64,000 nucleotides of DNA, taken from NCBI RefSeq assembly GCF_002806945.1, contig NZ_NIHC01000001.1:310001-374000 (forward strand), written 5' to 3'. Positions within the stretch are counted from its first letter, which is position 1. Each line of letters begins with the position of its first letter. The notes beneath the pieces are model-generated. The model was given only the letters and a program-made list of their open reading frames with translations, did not search any database and was not told the origin of the DNA. Below, in pieces: positions 26,588 through 33,996 of this stretch. Source of the DNA: Marinobacter salexigens. Its GTDB lineage: Bacteria; Pseudomonadota; Gammaproteobacteria; Pseudomonadales; Oleiphilaceae. The position numbers and the translations under genes were made by a program.

Positions 26588-28180
26588 ATGCCATACGCAA
26601 AAGACGTCGATACCATTGCTTCAGTACTGAAGCAAAACCCGACCTGGCACGCTATCAACCCTAAGCACGCTGCTCGCATGCGCGCCCAGAACAAATTCAA
26701 GACTGGTCTGGACATCGCCAAGTACACTGCGAAGATCATGCGTGAAGATATGGCTGCTTACGATGCCGACACGTCCAAGTACACCCAGTCTCTGGGTTGC
26801 TGGCACGGTTTTATCGGCCAGCAGAAGATGATTGCTATCAAGAAGCACTTCGGTTCTACCAAGCGCCGTTACCTGTACCTGTCTGGCTGGATGGTTGCTG
26901 CCCTGCGTTCTGAGTTTGGCCCTCTGCCTGACCAGTCCATGCACGAGAAAACCGCTGTTTCTGGCCTGATCGAAGAGCTGTACACCTTCCTGCGTCAAGC
27001 TGATGCCTGGGAACTGAACCACCTGTTCCGTGATCTGGAAGCTGCTGAAAAAGCAGGCGACACTGCCAAGGCAGAAGAGCTGATCAAGCAGATCGACAAC
27101 CACGAAACTCACGTTGTACCCATCATTGCCGACATCGATGCCGGTTTCGGTAACGACGAAGCAACCTACCTGCTGGCCAAGCAGATGATCGAAGCAGGCG
27201 CTTGCGCGATCCAGATCGAGAACCAGGTTTCTGACGAGAAGCAGTGTGGCCACCAGGACGGTAAAGTAACCGTTCCTCACGCAGACTTCCTCTCCAAGAT
27301 CAACGCTGTACGTCTGGCGTTCCTTGAGCTGGGTGTGGACGACGGTGTTATCGTTGCACGTACCGACTCACTGGGTGCTGGCCTGACCAAGCAGATTGCT
27401 GTAACCAACGAGCCAGGTGACCTGGGCGACCAGTACAACAGCTTCATCGATGGCGACATTATCGAGAAGGCTGAAGACATCAATAACGGCGACGTTGTGA
27501 TCAAGCAGAACGGAAAATTGGTTAAGCCCAAGCGTCTGGCCTCTGGCCTGTTCCAGTTCAAGGAAGGCTCTGGTGAAGACCGTGTTGTTATGGACTGTAT
27601 CGCCAGCCTGCAGAACGGCGCTGACATGCTGTGGATCGAGACTGAGAAACCGCACGTTGGCCAGATCGCTGCCATGGTTAACCGCATCAAGGAAGTTGTT
27701 CCCGATGCCAAGCTGGTTTACAACAACAGCCCGTCCTTCAACTGGACTCTGAACTTCCGTCAGCAGGTATTCGACGCGTGGCAGGAAGCTGGTAAGGACG
27801 TATCTGCATACGACCGCGCCAACCTGATGAGTGTTGAATATGACGGTACAGAGCTTTGTGATGAGGCTGATCAGTGGACTGCCAACTTCCAGCGTGATGC
27901 TGCACGTGAAGCGGGCGTATTCCACCACCTGATCACTCTGCCGACCTACCACACTGCGGCTCTGTCTACCGACAACCTGGCCAAAGGCTACTTCGGTGAA
28001 GAAGGCATGCTGGCGTACGTTAAAGGCGTACAGCGTGAAGAGATTCGCCAGGGCATCGCGACGGTTAAGCACCAGGATATGGCTGGTTCTAACATCGGTG
28101 ATGACCACAAGGAATTCTTCGCAGGTGATGCTGCGCTGAAAGCCGGTGGTGAAGACAATACTATGAACCAGTTCGGTTAA
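26588..28180 (+). CDS. aceA: Isocitrate lyase, long form
   Basis: 530 residues, matching the long isocitrate lyase of Pseudomonas-type bacteria rather than the 430-residue E. coli form. Catalytic loop KQCGHQDGK (variant of KKCGHLGGK), IADIDAGFGN with the metal-binding Asp residues, VARTDSLGAG, MLWIETEKP and YNNSPSFNW support it. It cleaves isocitrate to glyoxylate and succinate in the glyoxylate shunt, needed for growth on acetate and fatty acids. Malate synthase is not adjacent. Codon use is visibly biased (CTG, AAG, GGT), consistent with high expression. Confidence 0.95.
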   Translation: MPYAKDVDTIASVLKQNPTWHAINPKHAARMRAQNKFKTGLDIAKYTAKIMREDMAAYDADTSKYTQSLGCWHGFIGQQKMIAIKKHFGSTKRRYLYLSGWMVAALRSEFGPLPDQSMHEKTAVSGLIEELYTFLRQADAWELNHLFRDLEAAEKAGDTAKAEELIKQIDNHETHVVPIIADIDAGFGNDEATYLLAKQMIEAGACAIQIENQVSDEKQCGHQDGKVTVPHADFLSKINAVRLAFLELGVDDGVIVARTDSLGAGLTKQIAVTNEPGDLGDQYNSFIDGDIIEKAEDINNGDVVIKQNGKLVKPKRLASGLFQFKEGSGEDRVVMDCIASLQNGADMLWIETEKPHVGQIAAMVNRIKEVVPDAKLVYNNSPSFNWTLNFRQQVFDAWQEAGKDVSAYDRANLMSVEYDGTELCDEADQWTANFQRDAAREAGVFHHLITLPTYHTAALSTDNLAKGYFGEEGMLAYVKGVQREEIRQGIATVKHQDMAGSNIGDDHKEFFAGDAALKAGGEDNTMNQFG

Positions 28181-28202
28181 TTGAACGGTAAATAGTCTCC
28201 CG

Positions 28203-28270
28203 CTCCCGGACTTGTTCCGGGAGAATAAAACCTCGCAACTGGAGACAGTTAGCGGGGTTTTCTTTTTTTT
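28203..28270 (+). terminator. Tandem hairpins terminating aceA
   Basis: CTCCCGGA (28203-28210) pairs with TCCGGGAG (28216-28223). A second stem, AAAACCTCGC with GCGGGGTTTT (about 28227-28262), is followed by a nearly unbroken T tract, the stronger terminator. Confidence 0.88.
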
Positions 28271-28341
28271 ACACTACGGGTTTCGTGTATCTACCTGAAA
28301 CCGCGAACAAACCTTCGGTTCACCACTTTTTCTTCTTCCGC

Positions 28342-28363
28342 ACTGTTTCATCCTTGAAACAGT
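28342..28363. promoter_or_regulatory. 22-bp palindrome, likely upstream activator site
   Basis: ACTGTTTCA (28342-28350) and TGAAACAGT (28355-28363) are perfect 9-bp arms around TCCT. The centre is about 100 bp upstream of the probable sigma-54 promoter of the repeat-protein operon, where enhancer-binding activators usually bind. The candidate activator is the Fis-type HTH regulator encoded at 32605-33996. Confidence 0.6.
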
Positions 28364-28448
28364 TTCTGACTTCGCAAGCTCTTCCTGCTTTAACTTTATC
28401 CAAATAAACGCTTTTAAAAATAATAGTTTAAGTTTAGTTGGCCTGTGC

Positions 28449-28465
28449 TGGCACGGGAATCGCAT
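28449..28465 (+). promoter_or_regulatory. Probable sigma-54 promoter of the Fap-like operon
   Basis: TGGCACG (28449-28455), four bases, then TCGCAT. The invariant GG and GC doublets are separated by exactly 10 bases. The only deviation from TGGCACG-N4-TTGCA is TC for TT at the -12 element. It is about 96 bases before the ATG of the repeat protein. The rest of the 380-bp gap 28181-28560 holds only the aceA terminator and the palindrome. Confidence 0.65.
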
Positions 28466-28560
28466 TCGTTGTCTTGTGGGTCTGGACCTTGGCTTACCCG
28501 GAGGCTAGCGGGTTGGGTCGGATTCCTTAAAAAGCCAATAACTTAGAAGGAAACGTCATC

Positions 28561-29832
28561 ATGAATACTCGAAAAGGATTGCTAGCAGCCGCTATCGCTA
28601 TGAGTTTGGGTGTGACCGGCTTTGCTTATGCTCAGCAGGGCGGAGATGGGGATCCGAATACCAATGCGGATAACACCTCGGCCGCCAATAATGACAATTC
28701 CGGAAATACTGATTCGGGGAATGACAACTCGAACTATACGGATACTTCGGACAATTCAGACAACTCCGATAATTCCGATGCCTCCGATAACAGCGCCAAC
28801 GCCACCGATTCGTTCAAAATAGCGGACAGTGGGAATGATAATTCCGACAACTCCGATGCTTCGGATAACTCGGATAACTCGGATAACTCCGACAACTCAG
28901 ATAACAGTGCCAACGCCACCGATTCGTTCAAAATAGCGGACAGTGGGAATGATAATTCCGACAACTCCGATGCTTCGGATAACTCGGATAACTCAGACAA
29001 CAGCGCCAACGCCACCGATTCGTTCAAAATAGCGGACAGTGGCAATGACAACTCCGACAACTCCGATGCTTCTGATAACTCGGATAACTCGGATAACTCC
29101 GACAACTCAGATAACAGCGCCAATGTGAGTGACTCGTTCAAAGTTGCTGACAGTGGCAATACCAATGCTTCGGACAACTCGGATAACTCCGATGCTTCCG
29201 ACAATTCCGACAACTCCGATAACTCCGATAGCTCGGACAACAGCACCAATGTCAACGATTCGTTCAAGATTGCTGACACTGGAAACAACATGTCGGACAA
29301 CTCCGATAACAGCGATAACTCGGATAACTCCGACAATTCCGATAACAGCGACAACTCGGACAACTCAGACAACAGCACCAATGTGAACGATGCATTCAAG
29401 ATCGCCGACAGCGGCAATCCGGATAACTCAGATAACTCTGATAACTCGGATAATTCTGATAACTCGGATAATTCCGATAATTCCGATAACAGCACCAACG
29501 ACTCATATAACGATGAGTCGGATCACAGCATTGCTGGTTCCTACAACGATTCGTCGGATAGCAGCACTCAAACGCTCAACCTGTCAGTGGATGCATTCCT
29601 CAATAGCGCGGATCTCAATGGTACCGTCAGCGGCGTAGCCGTCACTTATGGTGATGCGCTTGGCGACGGGTCCTATACCAGCATGAGCAACAGCAACGCC
29701 ATTGACGGCGGTTCTGCGAACTTCACCGGTGTGGGTGCATTTGCCCAGAACGTCGGTACAGGTAGCGTTACCCAGGCTAACGTCAGTGTCATGTCTAACC
29801 TGACCACAGGCAGCGGTGGTGGTTCCCAGTAA
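28561..29832 (+). CDS. Secreted Asp-Asn-Ser repeat protein, candidate amyloid/fibre subunit (FapC-like)
   Basis: 423 residues. A Sec signal peptide (LLAAAIAMSLGVTGFAYA, cut after residue 24) is followed by a polar segment, then about 270 residues built almost only from D, N and S (DNSDNSDNS units). These are broken six times by a conserved spacer of type DSFKIADSGN. The last 90 residues are non-repetitive and beta-like (QTLNLSVDAFLNSADLNGTV, GVGAFAQNVGTGSVTQANVSV). It has no Cys, almost no aromatics and very high acidity. An AAGGA box supports the ATG. It is first in an operon with two other small secreted proteins and a C39-like peptidase, as the major amyloid subunit is in Pseudomonas fap clusters. 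Homology to FapC is my inference from context and composition; calcium-binding or adhesive roles are alternatives. Confidence 0.75.
   Translation: MNTRKGLLAAAIAMSLGVTGFAYAQQGGDGDPNTNADNTSAANNDNSGNTDSGNDNSNYTDTSDNSDNSDNSDASDNSANATDSFKIADSGNDNSDNSDASDNSDNSDNSDNSDNSANATDSFKIADSGNDNSDNSDASDNSDNSDNSANATDSFKIADSGNDNSDNSDASDNSDNSDNSDNSDNSANVSDSFKVADSGNTNASDNSDNSDASDNSDNSDNSDSSDNSTNVNDSFKIADTGNNMSDNSDNSDNSDNSDNSDNSDNSDNSDNSTNVNDAFKIADSGNPDNSDNSDNSDNSDNSDNSDNSDNSTNDSYNDESDHSIAGSYNDSSDSSTQTLNLSVDAFLNSADLNGTVSGVAVTYGDALGDGSYTSMSNSNAIDGGSANFTGVGAFAQNVGTGSVTQANVSVMSNLTTGSGGGSQ
28741..29510 (+). repeat. Coding tandem repeats (9-bp DNS units in 96-132-bp higher-order units)
   Basis: The spacer motif starts near 28795, 28909, 29005, 29119, 29245 and 29377, giving periods of 114, 96, 114, 126 and 132 bp, and degenerates near 29494. 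All are multiples of 9 or 3. The first three units are nearly identical at DNA level, including synonymous positions, which points to recent duplication. Later units are more diverged. Confidence 0.9.
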
Positions 29833-29892
29833 CTAGGCAATAGGTGCAGGCTGCCAGTTCCTGGCAGCCTGCTTAAGCCCTGGAGGCATGGG

Positions 29893-30285
29893 ATGGACAA
29901 CAACCTTTACCAAGTCAAACGTGGCTTTATTGCTGGCTGCTGCACTTATATGGTGGGTTTGGCGTTGTTGGCGAGCGCAGCGGTCGCGCAGGGTGAGACT
30001 GCCAATACTGACGAAGCCTGGTTGCAGCAGTCTGCGCTGACGGCGCAACAGCTGAACGAGGCAAGCGGTCGTCAGGGGGTTTCACTGCAGTGGCAAATGA
30101 ACAATAGCGACCAGAACGCCAATGTCAGCGATAACCTGCTGTCAGGACAGGTAATAACAGGTGATAACCTGGTCAGTGGAGGTGCTTTCCAGAATATGAA
30201 TGGCGTAGCCACAGTTATCCAGAATTCGGGTAATCAGGTGGTTATTCAGGACACAACCCAGATCAACGTACTTATCAACCGATAA
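29893..30285 (+). CDS. Small secreted protein of the Fap-like operon
   Basis: 130 residues with a signal peptide (CCTYMVGLALLASAAVA, cut about residue 32). The mature protein begins with a helical stretch (ANTDEAWLQQ) and ALTAQQLNEASGRQG, which resembles a degenerate double-glycine leader. It continues in Asn/Gln/Ser-rich beta sequence: NNSDQNANVSDNLLSG, GAFQNMNGVATVIQNSGNQV, VIQDTTQINVLIN. The C-terminal IQN-x-GN-x-VVIQ pattern recurs in the last gene of the operon. GGAGG precedes the ATG. It lies 60 bases after the repeat protein and 13 before the C39-like gene. Candidate minor or nucleating subunit (FapB/FapE-like); I do not recognise a named family. Confidence 0.68.
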   Translation: MDNNLYQVKRGFIAGCCTYMVGLALLASAAVAQGETANTDEAWLQQSALTAQQLNEASGRQGVSLQWQMNNSDQNANVSDNLLSGQVITGDNLVSGGAFQNMNGVATVIQNSGNQVVIQDTTQINVLINR

Positions 30286-30298
30286 CGGGAGACGGGCT

Positions 30299-31000
30299 AT
30301 GGCCGGTGGTGCAGGCATTACCGCGATATTAGCGACTATGCTGCTGGTTATCAGCCCTGTGGCTGATGCTGGTCGCGTGATGATCCCGGGTTTTACTGGC
30401 GGCCTTGAGGTGGCTGTCGAAAGTTTTCAGGCGCGTAAATACAGTTCGGTGTTTCGCCAGCAGTACGACTTTAGCTGTGGCTCTGCCGCAATCGCATCCT
30501 TGCTGACCTTTCACTATCAGTTTGAGGTGTCCGAAGAAGAAGTCTTCAGCGGCATGTTCGCCTTGGCAGATCCGGAGAAAGTGCGGCGTGAAGGTTTTTC
30601 TATGCTGGACATGAAGCACTATCTGGAGAGTGAAGGTTATCAGGCCGATGGCTTCCGTCTGCCTTTGGCAGGATTACGCAAAGAGGTTCGGCTGCCGGTG
30701 ATTGCCTTGGTCACTCTGGATGGTTACCGACATTTTGTCCTGATCAAGGGTATCTCTGCCGACGAAGTGTTGGTTGGAGATCCTGCGCGAGGAATGAAAG
30801 TGTATCCACGGTCGAAGTTCGAACAATATTGGGATGGCACGGCGTTTGTTATACGCAGCCACCTGAGGCAAGGGCGTAAAGCGTTTATTACGGATGGGGC
30901 CTGGCCACCATCAATTGCAACCGCGCCGTTGAATCACCTCCAGGACGCACCGCCATTGGCGCATACATTGCCCCATTGGCCGACGATGACAGAGTGGTGA
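30299..31000 (+). CDS. Periplasmic C39-family cysteine peptidase-like protein (FapD-like)
   Basis: 233 residues. Signal peptide (ITAILATMLLVISPVADA) followed by a C39 fold with all catalytic residues: C60 in RQQYDFSCGSAAIASLLTFHY with Gln just upstream for the oxyanion hole, H145 in GYRHFVLIKG and D161 in VGDPARGM. C39 domains usually sit at the N-terminus of bacteriocin ABC transporters and cut substrates after double glycine. Free-standing periplasmic versions occur in Pseudomonas fap operons as FapD. The tail after residue 190 is Pro/His-rich and unlike the domain. Translation is coupled to the next gene (GTGA at 30997-31000). Likely job: processing of the secreted proteins encoded beside it. 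Confidence 0.85.
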   Translation: MAGGAGITAILATMLLVISPVADAGRVMIPGFTGGLEVAVESFQARKYSSVFRQQYDFSCGSAAIASLLTFHYQFEVSEEEVFSGMFALADPEKVRREGFSMLDMKHYLESEGYQADGFRLPLAGLRKEVRLPVIALVTLDGYRHFVLIKGISADEVLVGDPARGMKVYPRSKFEQYWDGTAFVIRSHLRQGRKAFITDGAWPPSIATAPLNHLQDAPPLAHTLPHWPTMTEW

Positions 31001-31005
31001 GCCCT

Positions 31006-31503
31006 ATGGCGATCTGCCTATATTTGGCTGTCAAATCAATCAGGTTGGCGCTGGCGTTGAGTTTCGCTCTGTCAGCTGGCGTTGCCTATGCAGCAGACTG
31101 GAGCACGGCGGCGCTGACCGATGCGGAGTTGGCGCAAAGACGCGGCGGATTTTTTCTTGACCGGTTTGAAATTGCTATTGGCCTGGAGCAGAGAGTGTCA
31201 GTGAACGGCGACCTGCAGGTGATTAATAGCTGGCGCATACCCGATATCGGTGATGTAAACAGCTATGCTCACGCTCTTGAAAATATGCCGGTACTGGGGG
31301 ATGTCAGTCGTGCTGGTGAGGGTACACTTATAACCAGCGGGGTGCTCAGCAGTGGTAGCTGGATGACGTTAATCCAGAATAATGTTGACGGCGCGGTTAT
31401 CCAGAATATGCAGCAACTGAACATTGAATTGAACAACCTGGGCCAGACCGGGCGCCTGCCCCAAAATATTCATGACTCTCTGCTGTCGCTGCCGGTTCGT
31501 TGA
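31006..31503 (+). CDS. Secreted protein with double-glycine-like site, Fap-like operon
   Basis: 165 residues from the ATG at 31006 (GGTGAG upstream); a GTG at 30997 overlapping the previous stop is the alternative. Signal peptide (LALALSFALSAGVAYA, cut after A29), then STAALTDAELAQRRGG ending at G47-G48. This closely fits the double-glycine leader consensus LSxxELxxIxGG cut by C39 peptidases. The rest is beta-rich (FFLDRFEIAIGLEQRVSVNG) and ends with LIQNNVDGAVIQNMQQLNIELNN, related to the C-terminus of the 130-residue protein upstream. Candidate FapE-like component; no named family recognised. Confidence 0.7.
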   Translation: MAICLYLAVKSIRLALALSFALSAGVAYAADWSTAALTDAELAQRRGGFFLDRFEIAIGLEQRVSVNGDLQVINSWRIPDIGDVNSYAHALENMPVLGDVSRAGEGTLITSGVLSSGSWMTLIQNNVDGAVIQNMQQLNIELNNLGQTGRLPQNIHDSLLSLPVR

Positions 31504-31546
31504 GGGCAGTTCCAGGCAAACAGCCGCACCTTGATCTTGATGGATG

Positions 31547-32608
31547 CTAAAGGTTGAACGGCAGCTTCAGGGTAATTTCGCTGTTGGGTGCACTTTCAGT
31601 TACTCCAATGCTAACAGATACGTTCAGCGTAGTGCTGTTCGTTAGCCGGTGGGCCAAACCAAAAGACAGTGAACCCACGTGGATGCGATCAAATGTAGCG
31701 TCAAACTGATTGTTGCCGTGCTCAAACGATGTCTCTCCGATTACCGAGTGGTCGTACCCCAGGCTGAAAGAAGTGCGCGGGTTGAAGGCGAAGCCCATTC
31801 CGAAACCGAAACGAATGACGTCTCCCGGATCAACAGTACCGCCGTTGGCAAATCCCTGCTCTTCTTTGAGAGTGAACACATAGCTTAAATTGCCAAACAG
31901 AACCGCAGGATCGGACGGGTAAATAAACGAAAAACCGGGTTCGAATGACCAGAATCCCGAGCCGGTCGGGCGTTCTTTCAGAGTAACGCCAATGGGGGTG
32001 CCATCGTCGGCAAACAGCGTTGTTTGCTCTACGTCGTAGGGGCTTTTACCGGTAGGGCCTTTCACTCGAAACAAGCCGATAATATAGGGCCAGCCCTCTA
32101 CCCCGTCGTTAAGCTGATAGCGGGTAGATAGCTCAACATCGCCCAGACCGTCGCCAGAAGACTCCCGCAAATTATCCACTGGCGAGCCAGAAAAAACGTC
32201 CCGCTCACGAATGTTTTCGCTGATACTCAGATAGGGCACACGTACAGCGGCTTCCCAGCGGCTGGTGAAGCCGTATTTCAGCGAAATGGCGCCCACAAAT
32301 GTATCCCGCTGCACCTCGGATATGTTGATCAGACCTATCACCAACGCGGGAATGACGGTATAACCTTCAATCGCCACCAGAGTGGAGGTGCTGTGAGCGT
32401 AGGACAACGATGGCTCAATGGTGAAACGGCCGGGCCGGGTCACAATACCCCGGTCAGCCGTAATTGAGGCAATGTCTGAGGCGTGTTCGCTCTCTTGTTC
32501 AGTTTGGTCTGGATCATTGTAGACAGCATCCTGCTCCGGTTTCGCCATGGCAGTTGCAGGAATCAGGGTCAGGCTGATGGTGAATAGCAGAGGGCTATGA
32601 TTTCTCAT
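31547..32608 (-). CDS. Outer-membrane beta-barrel, FapF-like channel
   Basis: 353 residues. Signal peptide (LLFTISLTLIPATAMA), a short acidic, Gln/Glu-rich N-terminal segment, then alternating amphipathic strands to the end: RFTIEPSLSYAHSTST, FVGAISLKYGF, WEAAVRVPYLSI, VELSTRYQL, LFGNLSYVFTL, SLSFGLAHRL. It ends with the aromatic-like EITLKLPFNL, a C-terminal residue pattern common in barrels. The phrase ADRGIVTRPGRFTIEPSL resembles FapF-type channels that export the amyloid subunits in Pseudomonas. It is coupled by ATGA to the regulator gene and converges on the amyloid-like operon, so it is probably transcribed from a different promoter than its presumed substrates. Confidence 0.72.
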   Translation of the reverse strand: MRNHSPLLFTISLTLIPATAMAKPEQDAVYNDPDQTEQESEHASDIASITADRGIVTRPGRFTIEPSLSYAHSTSTLVAIEGYTVIPALVIGLINISEVQRDTFVGAISLKYGFTSRWEAAVRVPYLSISENIRERDVFSGSPVDNLRESSGDGLGDVELSTRYQLNDGVEGWPYIIGLFRVKGPTGKSPYDVEQTTLFADDGTPIGVTLKERPTGSGFWSFEPGFSFIYPSDPAVLFGNLSYVFTLKEEQGFANGGTVDPGDVIRFGFGMGFAFNPRTSFSLGYDHSVIGETSFEHGNNQFDATFDRIHVGSLSFGLAHRLTNSTTLNVSVSIGVTESAPNSEITLKLPFNL

Positions 32609-33996
32609 GGTAAATCTTCCTTCTGGTCCGGGTTTTGTCGAGGGGCACGGCTCAGCGGGTTCGAGTTGTGCTTTTCCAGGAGTCGGTAAAGGGATGCTCG
32701 CGATATTTTCAGGAGTCGTGCGGCCTCAGACATGTTGTAGTCCGCAAGTTGGAGGCTGCACTGCAGCGCCTGCCGGTCGGCATTATCACGAAACTCTTTG
32801 AGGCTCAGGTTTGTGTGTGCCTCAGCGCCTGACCCGGGCAGGCCGAGCCCAAGATCAAAAGCCTCGATAACAGGCTGGTCGCTTAGCAGCCACCCCTGGC
32901 GCAGACGGTTCTGCAACTCCTGGAGGTTGCCTGGCCAAGAGTGGTTAAGCAGGCTCAGGTTCGCACCTTTGCTTAACTGCTTTGGCTCAGAACCGTGAGC
33001 GGATGCTTCCAGCAAACCGCGGGCCAGAATCAATATGTCCTCTCGCCGATCTTTTAAGGGAGGGAGCCTTATTTCAAGACTGCCGAGCCGGAAGTACACA
33101 TCGCTTCGAAAACGCCCGAGTGCAACCAAGTCAGGTAAGGATTCGCTTGTAGTAGCAATAATGCGGCAGTCAACCGGTATCTGGGCGCAGCCCCCCACAC
33201 GTTCAACCGAGCCCTCCTGAAGAAAACGCAGGATTGCAGACTGTTGCTCGAGTTGTAGTTCGTTAATGCCAGAAAATACCAGGGTGCCTCCATTTGCCTG
33301 TTCAAGGCGCCCCTGGCGTGAACTGAGAGCACTGGTGAAAGCACCTTTTTCATAGCCGAACAGCTCGCTCTGGGTGAGAGTGGCGGGCAGGGCTGCGCAG
33401 TTAATTGTCACCAGCGGGCCTGCCGCACGAGTGGAGTGTGAATGCAGGTAGCGGGCAGCGGCCTCCTTTCCTGTGCTGCTTTCACCGGAAATCAGCACAG
33501 GCTCCAGGGTTGTCGCAAAACGACGGAGCAGGCTGCGCACATTCTGAATAGCTTGAGAGTCTCCCTGCAGCGCAAGATTCTGATAATCATCATGGGCCAG
33601 CCTGCTGGCAGGCTCCAGAATCTCCGCCATACCCCACAGGTGACCGAGCACCGAGTTGATGCGCTTATAGTCCACAGGCAATGTATGGAAATCGGAGCAG
33701 TAACGAACAATGAGACGTGCAGCACGGGTTCCGCTGACAGGTACCTCTGGGGCAATGGCAACCCAGTATTCCAGGCCCAGCATTTCAAGCCAGCTTCCCG
33801 GCCAAGGCATGTTTTCTTCTGGCTGGCTTGGGAATTCCAGCACGCCAACTTTTGCCCCGTCCGGGGCACAGGCGAAAAGGGGGACCGGTTCGTCAAGATT
33901 GAAATCGATCAGATTCCAGTTTGCTTCCAGTTCCTTTCGCAGGCAGGTGTTACTGTGTGCCGCTGACAACCAAACAAGCGGTCGCTTTTCCACCAT
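32605..33996 (-). CDS. Enhancer-binding-protein-like regulator with degenerate Walker B
   Basis: 463 residues. Residues 1-125 form a receiver-like domain without a clear phosphoacceptor Asp. Residues 140-370 are an AAA+ sigma-54-interaction domain with Walker A GESSTGKE (171-178), the sigma-contact loop GAFTSA (218-223, GAFTGA in most relatives) and arginine-finger region RFRSDVYFRL. The C-terminus is a Fis-type HTH (NMSEAARLLKISRASLYRLL). The Walker B segment reads GGTLVFSGINEL, so the catalytic DE is replaced by S242-G243. ATP hydrolysis is therefore doubtful. FleQ/VpsR-type regulators of biofilm genes are related in layout. Coupled to the FapF-like gene by ATGA; likely regulator of the adjacent operons. 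Confidence 0.82.
   Translation of the reverse strand: MVEKRPLVWLSAAHSNTCLRKELEANWNLIDFNLDEPVPLFACAPDGAKVGVLEFPSQPEENMPWPGSWLEMLGLEYWVAIAPEVPVSGTRAARLIVRYCSDFHTLPVDYKRINSVLGHLWGMAEILEPASRLAHDDYQNLALQGDSQAIQNVRSLLRRFATTLEPVLISGESSTGKEAAARYLHSHSTRAAGPLVTINCAALPATLTQSELFGYEKGAFTSALSSRQGRLEQANGGTLVFSGINELQLEQQSAILRFLQEGSVERVGGCAQIPVDCRIIATTSESLPDLVALGRFRSDVYFRLGSLEIRLPPLKDRREDILILARGLLEASAHGSEPKQLSKGANLSLLNHSWPGNLQELQNRLRQGWLLSDQPVIEAFDLGLGLPGSGAEAHTNLSLKEFRDNADRQALQCSLQLADYNMSEAARLLKISRASLYRLLEKHNSNPLSRAPRQNPDQKEDLP

Noticed and set aside
28734..29498. Long minus-strand frame encoding LSELSELSEL repeats opposite the DNS protein
   Set aside because: It is the reverse complement of the DNS codon repeats; no start signal, no signal peptide, and it lies wholly inside the plus-strand gene.
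28741..29510. Possible CRISPR-like array
   Set aside because: The periodic sequence is in-frame coding DNA without constant repeat and unique spacer structure, and no cas genes are present.
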